Assembly: GCA_000226015.1 (NCBI GenBank) | Contig: JH154641.1 | Coordinates: 213,663-276,169, forward strand | DNA from: Mnemiopsis leidyi | Taxonomy: Eukaryota > Ctenophora > Tentaculata > Lobata > Bolinopsidae | Length of the DNA: 62,507 nt | Direction of reading: 5' to 3' | Shown: piece after piece, positions 10,790 through 22,700 of the stretch | Position numbering within the stretch: position 1 is the stretch's first letter | How the letters are laid out: each line of letters begins with the position of its first letter | Position numbers and translations under genes: made by a program | The notes under the pieces: model-generated | The model's database searches: none | What the model saw: the letters and a program-made list of their open reading frames with translations, nothing else | What the model was told of the DNA's origin: nothing

Positions 10790-13700
10790 ATGGACAGGGT
10801 GGAGTTTATCATGAAACTTCAGTGTCTGGTGGAGGAGATTTACGGGGTGATACTTAATCTGACCACCTTGTCAACTGACGATTCCACCTATCGGAGAGGT
10901 CTATCTGGAAGGGGTCGTGGAGGTTCAGCAGGAAGGAGGAGGGAGAAGGAGAGCTACTTGGCCTTCCTGAAATCTCCCAACTGGCTGACCTACACCATTA
11001 ACTTGGCTTCCAATTTCAGTGTCGGTGTTCCTGAGATCACTGAGGATCAGTTCTTTGATGACTTCTCCTGTATTAATCAGATCCAGGCGAAGAAACGGGG
11101 CCAGATCAATAAAGAGGTATCAGTGTTGGTGTTGAATTTTAGATGCAAGTTTAGTACTCAAATTCACTCTATAATACAAATGAATGTTGAATGGGTTGAA
11201 ATATCAGAACCAAAGATTTTCAAAAAAGAAGCGTAAAAATGTAGCCGCCTTGCTTCTAAGTATTCCATACAGGTGTACAGCCGAAAACGCGGTTTAACTT
11301 TACCTAGTGCTGCAGCTGCGGAGATCACGTGTCTTAAAGTTTCCAACGTGGAGGTGGAGGTTTGTTCTTTGTGGTTTTATGTTCTTTGTGGTTTTATGTT
11401 TGTGGTTTTATGTTCTTTACGAAACGAATTGATGATGAGGTATTGTGATTTTTTTTAGATGGAAGCAACTGTGGCATGTTGTTTTTTTATGATACTGATT
11501 TATTTTGTTGATTTTCTGATTTATTTTTGTTGATTTTCTCACTTCTCAGAAAGATAAGCTATTTAAACAATTGGTGAAGATCGCGATACACAGACCGTGC
11601 AAGTATGGGGGTTTAGAAAATAAAGAATTTTACTCTAAACAGGTCCGTTCAATTTAAATAGTTAATGTTCTCAATGTTCTACATAAGTTTTTATTGACGA
11701 TTTAATAACATGAATGATTGAGATTTATTTCTAACGTTAGTAGTTCATATTCAGAAATTCGGGTTATTCTCACTGATCAAATAATTTCAGATATTTAAAA
11801 AGACAGATGAAGATTACTACATGTTCGCAGAGTTGGTAAAAAGTGAAAACAAGATTAAACATGTCCTAGATATATCTCTGGTAGAAGCTAGGCATCTCGT
11901 CGGGAAAGACATTGAAGGTAATTCCAACTATCTGCTACAATGATGTGACCACGGTAGGCTCAGGTCAGAATGTCTATATAAACAAAATAGGACCAACATC
12001 CTGAAGTAAAGAGCGTAAATTTGAAGTTATGATAACCTAAATGAGTGCGTTGTAACTGTTATAAATTAGAATTATATTGGCCAAACTCACTAGAAAGTGG
12101 AAATTACAGAAATGCTTAGAACTGATTGTTCGATGTTAACGCAGTTACTATTTTATAGTTACTAGTTACAGTTACTATAGTACTTGAATAAACAAATGTG
12201 TACACCCCCTACGATAATTCAGCCGCTAGTTTATAATTGGCCGACTCATAATATGAAGCTACCTAGAGGCGGAAAAACCAATGTAGATGCCAGTGTGAAC
12301 TGTGATATTTTACCAAACTTCAGAACTAGATATCGATAAGATTCCTATTTCAGGAACTAGTGATCCTTACGCTACAGTCCACATCATGTCTTCAAAGAAA
12401 GAGAAACAGAAAGACTCTGATAACACCAACTTCAGGGTAACCAAGGTCGAATTTGCAACCCTCAATCCCAAATGGAACGAAAGTTTTACCATGTAAGTTG
12501 ATTCCCATGGTAACCAGTCACCATGTGGAATGATTTTTTCCTTTGGAATTCAGCTGCTCTCAGATCTCAAAACTTCAGGGGGATTATGCACGATAAGTCT
12601 TAAGCTAAGTCTCAAGCCCTTTTTTTGTTATTCTGTGCTATTGTCTATTGGTACCAAAGGAGACCTATGAAATACTAACTGATCTTTTAGATAACTCAGT
12701 ACTGTGTACTTGGTAATGGACTGAATTCTATGATTGACTCTGTCACTGTCCCCAGGAACCTATCCGATACGAAGGACGAGGAGGTGGTTGTCATGTTGTG
12801 GGACCACGACGAGGAGCAGTCAGCTCGGGCTGCTGTCAAGGAACTCTCCAAGATCAAGTCTGTAGGGGGTCTCGGAAGGTTGGTTGTAGCGGAGAATAGC
12901 TAACTACCCACTTGTAGCATTGCAGATTAGCGACTTTAGGTTGAACCCTTATTTATTCCGGAACGTTTTCGACTGTTAGCGATATTGGTCCGGTTCCACC
13001 AAACCAACCGTAAGATTATAGGATTTTAACGGAAGTCCACTAAATGACTGAAATTGCCCCTGCTCAGATACATCACACAGTTGGCCCAGACTGCCGTCAG
13101 CAACAAAAATGCGCACGACTTTCTTGGGATGGTCACAGTCCCTATAAAGGTACAAAATCATAATTCTGAAATCTCAAATTGCAGTGGCATAGAAATCTTT
13201 CATCGCCCGTCTGCCTTTCAAGTGATTTAAACCATGTTAGTGTAATGTATGCCTTAATAATTTTCTCCTTTAGTCGATACCTACTAACGGGTTAAACGAA
13301 TGGTTTACTTTGCAACAAAGAACAAGCAAGAGCAAGGTGTCGGGCGAGATTTTACTGCGGCTCTTCGTTAATTCTGTTGACGTAAGCAAACAGTAATTAT
13401 AACACTATTATTTACAAAACATAGTTTTTCTTGCTACATCTATTAGTAGCACTACATCCTTGTAGAAGATTAACGAACTTTGCCATTGTTTCTCATCAAT
13501 TATACGTAAGCAAGTTTTCATAAACATCATATTTTGAGTCTTTTTTCATACATTTCTAGGGTAATACATTTTACAGAAAGATTTTTCTCTTGTCATTATG
13601 CATGAACGAACTAACAGGCCCTGAATTAAAACGTTTGTTTATCAAGTATAATACAAAAGCTAATTATAGCTCTCTATAAGGCTGGGTGTCAAGAGGAGAG

Positions 13701-16700
13701 AAGCAAGCTATTCACCCTACACAAACAACTCTACACTTTCCTCCTGGCTCACGAGGGAAAACGCCAACACCAGGACTCCATCGCTCTGTGGGGCTTCAGA
13801 CTGCCCCGCGAGTCTGAGATCATAGTGGAGATGCACCAGCACTTTGCTGGACTGGCGGTGGAGCACACAACTATCGCCAAGTGGCAGGCCCAGTGTACCC
13901 ACTATATCGAGATCGGGGGGAGTGAGGAGGTCTTGGTGGAGACTCTGTCCGAGCTGATAGAGTGTCCTGACTCCATACTCACGACTGAGGAGGTCGGCAT
14001 GTTTTAAGATTTTTAGTTTACATAGTTTGTAAGGACCTCATTCTGTTTAGCTTTCTCATCTCTAGTTACCTTTTTATCGATGATATACTGATGATCACCA
14101 CAGTACATTGGTCTCTTAAGCCAGTCCCAAATCCCAGTTTAGACGCCTTTATAATCGCCTCGATGCCTTAGTAGTTAGCAGTGCTATGAAATTTGAAAAG
14201 AAGGCTAACTCAAGGTTATCATGGCAAACATAAGTATAAATTTCTGGATTGTTAAAGATGAGACGCCACCCATTAACTGGTTCATTAGCTTGCTTTGATC
14301 AATCGAGCAGCAGCCTAGGTGTTTAGAGAACGACTGAAAAGTAACCAGAAATTAATTTATGTTGTGAGAATCCTCACCCAATCTTAGGCAGACGAGCTGC
14401 TACTGACTCTTAACGCGTTTGGAAACTACGTCCGTTTCCTGCTCTCAGAACTCCCCTTTGTCTGCTCACCCAACAAGAAAACTGACCTTAAAACACTGTC
14501 TGACCTGATACGGTTTGTTTCAAAAGGACTCAGCTTGGTTTAGATTGACTTGTTTGAGTGGTAGCTGAGGAAAATAACTCCGATTAACATAATCGATTTA
14601 TATCGATTTACTTTTCTGTCCTTTGCATCTTACGATCTGTCTCTTAAAAGCTCGCTCTACTCCAGAGGTTACGTGATGCTCTTCAAGATGGACCTGTGGA
14701 ATCCCCGACAACTAACAGAGGAGGCTGACATAAGTAAGCTGCTTCAAACTGCCGCTACTGACCTGTATGGGAAAGTCAAGTCAGCGGACAACTCTTCTCA
14801 TCAAGACATGGTGGGTACAACAGACAGGTTTTGTATCTGATTTTTGTATCTGATTTTTGTATCTGATTTTTGTATCTGATTATGTGTAGAGCTGATTTTT
14901 GAGGAACAGCATTTCTGGGGAGGGGTCATTTTTTATTATGGGACAGTTATTGACAACAAATGACAAGTTAGTAAAGACCAATCTATTTACATCAACGCTG
15001 TTAAGCGATACGATTGATTCGTGACCCCCCTACAAAATACTTGTCTGGACATCTTAGAAGTTAGAGAAGATCATGGAGGAATTAACACCTGATTCTATCA
15101 TGTGACAGCGTTTTCTCATACATTAATTGACGTGACTTGATGAAAAAATTTGACTTCTTCCTAGGAATTTTAACGTCCATTTTTCGAGTTTTCTTGCAAA
15201 TAGGACCTCCCTCCATTTTCAGAAATCACAACTGGATAGCATAATTCGTACAGTTATTCGACTGCACTGCGAAATCGAGTCGTTTTCCAACGAATATAGG
15301 ATCATCTTCAAACCTTGCAGTTTTGATGTTCAACTCATCGTTTACGAGACCGTCATTTCTCTGGTTTGCACTTTTTTCTTATCACGGCAATCACGTTTCT
15401 TTCTCCCTTAAAGATTGATCTATGAAGCGTTATAAATTTCAGTATAGTTCAAATTCAAATGCAAAAAGATAGATTTATGCTTAAGACAAATTGCCAAATA
15501 TGAAAAAACAGTAGAACTAATTCCAACATAAATCATATTTTACTATTAGCTTATTGAAGACGTAAAGAGAGTGATGATGGGAGTAAACAAGTCGTGGAGT
15601 AAAGTTCTACCAGACGCTAACAGTGTCCTCATCTCTACATTTGTTCTTTACAATTCCATCAACCAGCTGGTCCAGGCTAGCGACCCTACCAACGACAAGT
15701 AAGTTCTTCAGTTTCTAAATTCGAGCAGTTTAAGAATTTACGGTATTTTTTATAAGAGATCTGCAGGAAACAGATCTGCAGAAAACAGCTCTGTAGGAAA
15801 CAGCTTGTGCAACAATTTGTGGTAGTGTGTCTACACGCGTAAGTGTGACTACATATCATTGTTCTGAGTACCGTTGTCTCGTGCTTTAAGATTTTCAGAA
15901 TTAATGGTTGCAATGCCAAGATTATAACTTGCCAGAGCTTTTTTGGGTTTAATGGAAATTAATTAATTTAACTGTTTTAGCTACTCTTGTATCACATAAC
16001 GGCTATCTAGCCCACGGCAATGAAACGGAAACAAATAAAAAACCTAGATGCGTTTTTGAATGCAAGTTTGATATATAACAAATGAATTATCATAAAAAAT
16101 TCAATCAAAAATTTGGCAACAATATTTGCTTGAAAATGTCGCAAAATTTAAGAGTTCAATTTTCCAAATATTGTCGTTTTAGTTTCTGTCTTTAATTTTG
16201 TCGTCTAGCTGTCGAAAATCAATTAGATATTTCTTCTCATTTCCACCAGTTTTATCGTTTCTACCTGAAGATGAATTTTTAAGAAAACTGTAATTTTAAT
16301 TTTTAAGCTGAGAAGAAAAGTAAGGACCACAAATTATAAACTATGATCACACAAAGTCGAAGTGTGAGAAAGGATCAGATTAACCCAAACGTACAGTTTA
16401 GTAGTAGAAAAGTTCGATGGCACCAAGGTAGTCCTTGATCCATTCTCCGAAGATGGTGTATTTCTGTCCAGCGTCAGTCAGTTTTCCTGACATGCTCCTG
16501 GCAATGTTGGCATCGAACCTGGGGAAAGATAAAGCGTTAAATTCTGTTAAAATCTTTGTCCAATTGTCCATCTTGATATTGTTAAGATATGAATCATGAA
16601 AAGGAAACATATACTTCAGGCATTTGCATCCCTGTAGAACATGTGATGAAACTTAATCAACATGAGCAAATCCAATATAAGTTTGAAACTGAAGTATTAT

Positions 16701-19700
16701 CGAGACATCGAGTTGAAGGTAAAAACGAAGTATAGGATCGTTTGCTTTGTACTCACTGAGGTCCGAGGAAGTAGGTGATGGAGTATCTGTCAAAGTCGAC
16801 CTCGGCGACTCTGTGTCGGACAGCAGGGACCTTGTTGTCGATCAGATCGTCTACCAGCTTGCCGATGTTGACGATGAAAGAGTTCTCTCCGGTAACGGGG
16901 ACAGCGCGGTACTGGTTCTTGTGCAGGATCTGTAAACAGTCTTATTTTAGTATCAGGTCATAGTGAGCATGTACTTGTAAGAGTAGGATCCCTATATCAC
17001 AGCGCGATAACTTGAATTAATTCAATTCAAGTTGAATTGATTCAAGTCAAGTTTTGCCTATCTGAGAAATAGTTGATGTTGAAGTTCAGGGAGGTGTCTC
17101 ACCTCAAGACCACCGTTGTTGAAGGTTGAGAGGACAGTGACAGTGGAGTCAATGTGTTCCAGCTCTCTCAGGAGGGTTCCGTCAAAGTCAGAGTACATGT
17201 TGCTGTTGATCCTGAAAACGGTTGATCTAGAGAACTTGTTATCATTCGTAAACACTAAACATGAATCATGTATAATCACAAGGATAGGTTATCAAGCTCA
17301 ATCTATAAGTCATTCTCGTTTTAGTTATGACACTAGTGATTAGCTAATAGAACGAATAGTTACTAAAAGTTACTAATAGTTCTTGTAGGGGGGTAGTTAG
17401 ACATAAATAGATACGAGTGTGTTGTTACTAATAGTTACTTATACTAATAGTTACTAATAGTTACTAATAGTTACTAACAGTTACTAATAGTTACTAATAG
17501 TTACTAATAGTTACTAATAGTTACTAATAGTTACTAATAGTTACTAATAGTTACTAATAGTTACTAATAGTTACTAATAGTTACTAATAGTTACTAATAG
17601 TTACTAATAGTTACTAATAGTTACTAACTTCCTCCTGATGGGGTATTTCCTGAGTCCCATGGCGGAGAACTCATCCTCAGCGAAAAGAGCGGGCAGGTTG
17701 GGGTAGTTCATGGCTCGGGCGATGCTCCTGATGAAAGCACGTCCAATGTTCCTTCTGATCTCAAATCCTGCCTGGAAGGTCTCCTTGAATCCCTTGTCGA
17801 AGGTGCAGTTTCCGGTCTCGGGCCACACGTTGGGTTCCTGGCAGTCGTATCTCAGTTTCTCCATGACATCCTCGCTCTCGACAGAGGCACCTCGGGTCTC
17901 GTGAGGTCCGATGTTGTAGAGGTTCTTGTACTGGAGGGTGTTCTCGACATCGTCAAGACCGGGGCAGTATCCTGGATGTTTTAAGTTAGTTGTAAAGTAA
18001 TTAGGCTGATTAGGGCAGACGTTGATTTGAAATAGTCAAGCTGAAAACAATTTAAAAAATGTATACATCCATTTACCTCTGTAAGCGTTCTTGTTAGCGG
18101 GGTTGTGTCTTCTGATAGCAAGTTCGTCCTTGACATCCTCATCGAGATCGTAGAACTGTTTCATGTAGTCGTGTTCCAGAGCAGCGCTGTACTCTGGCAC
18201 GTCAACAACGTAGAAAAATCCGTAAGTCTTCATGGACTGGAGGAGGAAGGGGTCGACGTAGGAGTTGTCGTTCAGGAGGTCCTTGTAGGGGATCTTGGCT
18301 ACTCCAGAGAAAACGCCATGTTCCTCTTCGGGCCACAGTCTGTAGGGGAATGGGGGAAGTGAGTTTGGTTGCTTGATACTTACTATCACCCTTGGATGGG
18401 ATAAAAAATATAGATTTCGGTTAACTGTAATTTGATCAACTTTGAGGTAATTTTGATTCAAGTATTTCAAATTGACAAATTGATATAACATATAAGACAC
18501 AATTACTTTTCCAAAAGATCGGGCAGCAGAGCTGTTGCCGGAGCAACCAAAAGTAATACGAGAGCGAAAGTCTTCATACCTACAAAAGTGAAGAAATTAA
18601 AAAATTCGGCCGATTTTAAATAACGATTTTAGAACTATGACATTTGATTAAGAATAGTACAAGAAGTGAATATGGTCTGAAGCACCGAATAAGTTCAGAA
18701 GTTCTGTCCTCGTGAGAAAAGTAGAAGGAGGAAGATTCTCCCTCTGCAGTGTGATGAAGAGTGAGAAAAGAGGCCAGTATTTATACTGAACCCCTGGAGT
18801 CACGCCACTTCCCCTTGGACATATCATGGGACAAGCCCAGGATAGATAAGTCCGCAGAATTAATCCTATTTAGAACGCCTAATAAGAACAGCCTTGTAGG
18901 GTACAGACGGTATACTGTATCAAATTAACCAAGTGGTGGAAACTTTGATATGAGCAAAGTTTCATATCTCTCCTTTTTGTCACCAGAAATTTGTTCAAGA
19001 CTATTTAACTTGACAAGGAGATAAGACTTGGCCCTTGCCTTCTTTAATGCTACTGATTTTATCACAGATAAAGGGAGTTAAACAGCTTATATGCCGAAGA
19101 TAGTGGTAATTAGATTTTATGGCTCACCCATACATTCTAAACTTAGCAGTTTCCTTGGTCGAAGACTCTTCATTTATTAGAAAATTAAACTACGTCCGAA
19201 CATAAAGTAGAGTAAGTTGACACTGTTAGAGTGTTAGACTTGATAACCCTACAGTTTGTAGCCCATGTTTAAGTTTACCTATATAACAGATCATCTCTCA
19301 GAGCGTCGAGATTGCAGCACATTTTCCAGAACTACTTCTCTGAACTGCTCAGAAAGTGGACTCACATTGTCCAGAACAAACTGAATTCCCACGCCGAAAA
19401 GCTGATCATCATGGAGAAGATTCAGACGGACTCCACGATAGAAGAATCGAGTTTGAGTACCCGGGAAATCATGCGCGGCGTCAGAAATGTGAGTGAGGCA
19501 CTGATTTAATGATTGATCGCACCATCTTCAACCAAAACCGTTGTAAGAATGCTATAACTATAAGTATACGTAATCTAATCTACCTTACTATTAGAATAGT
19601 CCATTTCCAAATTGCTATGTTAATCACCCCGCTCAATAAGATCCTATGCTTTCAGATCATCAAAGCATTAAGTGCACGCAATAAGATCCTATGCTTTCAG

Positions 19701-22700
19701 ATCATCAAATGCTGGCTGGACATAAATGCCCCGATCTGTAGTCAGAATGGTCCCATATTTGTGAGTTTGGTGACGATGTTGTGTGCCCACCTCCACAGTT
19801 TCACGTCCCAATTGAAGGGGCTGGTGGTGGAGATGAGATACCACGCTACATACGATACTCAGTTCGACATACAAGACGAGGTATGTGGATTTTAGTCAGG
19901 CTTTTTGTTATGATAGCTTGTTAACGTTTTCGAATGTTCACTTTTCAACCGAAATAGTGACCTGAATTATCTGTTCAGGTCCATGTTTTTCTCCTATTTG
20001 CTTTTATAAAATCTCATCTAGGTACTTTTCATTTTGACCACAGGTTCTGCCAAATCCTTTACTTCTTCTTTCTTCCTCCTAAGGGGATGCAGCGCATGAA
20101 GTAAAAGTAGCGCCTCTGTGAGATAAGGTCAGGGCAGCCTTGTGCTGTGCCCCAAAAATCCATCACCATCGTAACCGGCTTCTCACCTCAGATGCTGATA
20201 GCGTTCAATAACATGCACCTGATGAGACAACTCAATCTGGAAATGGAAGAGGAACTCAGGATGAAACTGTGGACTTGCAGCTACGAGGTAATATTGTCAT
20301 TCCTCCTCTCCACACTGAAGATCCCGGGCTGGGACCTCACTTATTACTTTCCTGCCCCCGGCAATCAGTGATGAGTTAGATTTCAATCTTTATTGATGAC
20401 GATTAAACCCTAATCTTCATCATTTGGGCATAAATGAACGTCAAGTGCATCCGGTTTACTCGCCTATGTGCCCAACATTTCCCGTACCTGATTTTTTGTC
20501 TCTTCAATTAGTTGATCTTCCGCGTTATTAGCTAACAGGAAACGATAATGGTCATTTTAGACTTAAAACGAAGCGATGATTGTTGATTATGCACGTAATT
20601 GAGATGTAAGATCATCCATCCATTGTATTGTGTAACTTTATCTAATCTTTGATCTTAAAGACCGTCTATATCTTCCACCAGAAGCTGCACGAGATAATTC
20701 TTGAAAACGACATCGCCCTGAAACAAGAAGAGATCGCTATAACAGCGGGACTGGCTGATAAAGTAAGACTATATTTCTCTTTTCTTCAAATTTAATATGT
20801 CTCACGTTTTTACCCGTCGTAAATCGAAAACCGCAGTAATCGTTTAGACATAATTGTCAAGCCTAATTAGTAAAGTGTTAGTTTGCGCTTGGATGCGAAG
20901 TTTGTTCAAAAATTTAGCCGGCAGCAAAGCCGAATACTTTAATAGTTTTTATCTTGATAATCAGTTGTCTCACTTGAAATATTTTCTTTTGAAATATGAA
21001 TTTTTACTTTATTCTCTATGAATGGGCTGCAAACTTATTGACATCGCTACACATGAGGGTACGAAACTTGAATATACATTGCTTTGCCAGATTTATACAA
21101 GCAGTTGCAACATTTTACCGCTCATAGCGAACCTAGTGTTTCTTTCTGAGTGGGTTTTTAATGGTAAAACCTCCTTTAAAGTTATCGATTTTTGTTTTTC
21201 CTTCAACGGAAACTTACAAGTCATCCTCATCGATCACCAAGTTCAGTAATAAAATTTCAGATGGAGCCCTCAATCGAGAGATACGTGTTCGAGCTGAAGA
21301 AAGCAAATCCTGACGTATCAGCCAGTCAGGTCAGTGGAGCCCTTTATATGAACCATTATCATCTCAATATTTAATCTACTTTGATTTGCGGTAAAATTTG
21401 GTGTCAATGATCGTAATAATCATTTGAACCATAAATCAAAATATTTGGAATCATAATTTGCTCAAAATACTTATACTTTTACTTTTAACAACCGGTTTTT
21501 TTCGCGCTTTCAATGATGCTCTGCAGTCCACGCTTTCACAGTCGAAATTTTGAGTATCGCCCGACCGGCGACCTTTTTGAAGCTTATTTTTCTAGCCACG
21601 CTCTAACCATTTCGAATACGAAATAATTTTGCTTGTTGAACCAGTAATATGCGATTGTCGTATAATTTTTATTTGTGTTGATTAGAAAACTAAATGTGAG
21701 AATTTCAAAAAATATGTTCAGTAAAACTCAAAATTTGTCACTGAGCTCCATTGAATTTGGCATAAATTTGTTGACAGTAAGTGTTCCATGGCAAAAATAT
21801 GGAGTCCAACATGTGACAAGTACCATTTATTGCCAACCAAGCCATATATTATGAAACACACAATTTGAAACATAGACTATTTCTACCCACGTGATCAATC
21901 TTCTCATTTCCGAAGACCTGACACGTGACCAGCCCACAGTAATTTCCCCCATCTACAATCTATATTTCATCATGCGTTCGGCGTGGTCCGTGCATACGTA
22001 TGCACGCGTCATCCATTTATTGGAAATAAAAACCAATGTTACTGATGAAGATTGGTGACCTAAGTCGGCAATAAATCGCTTAATATTTCCTCATTACTCT
22101 TTGATGCTCTTCATTTGCTTATTTGCTTATACTTGTCATCATATGGCAGCAGTATGATTGCTTCTTTTGCTAATGACTTGATTGAAAGGAGGGTTGCTTT
22201 TAATTTTATTGCGATGTGTTTATTGCTGTTTACAGTCTTATAGCACTATCGTAGAGAAATTAAACATTGCAGTACAATATTGCCATTAGTATTACCTAGA
22301 ATATGAGGTGATGAAGGCTCAAGAAAATTCTTCCTCCTAATGCAATATACCACGTGTTTTCACGAGATTGTCAATGATATGGTCGATTTAAACACACGGT
22401 TTATCGACCGATCAGTGACAATCGACCCATTGTCCAATCAATTGCAGAGAAAAACCAGTGGAAATCTTGAGAGTTGGGATCTTGTAGGCTTATAAGTGTG
22501 GTAGTTCTTGGTTATTTCTGCTTTTTGTTTATTCAATTGCTTTTATTGGCAATCACTAGGAGAACAATTATAAAGTTTATAGTAACATAACTTAGGGTTT
22601 TGATTGCTAAGAGCTTGTTTATTCCTTTGGGGCTTCCTATCTATAAATAAAAGGGAAGGAGCTACAGAAATTTCTGCCCGCCTCTATTCCGGTATTGTTA

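Noticed and set aside
10375..10814. Overlapping plus-strand ORFs in two or three frames
   Set aside because: Mutually overlapping, run through the tandem repeat, no splice sites or domain, and they end inside the UNC13D-like first exon in another frame.
17345..17627. CRISPR-like array
   Set aside because: Direct 10-bp tandem repeat without spacers in an animal intron.
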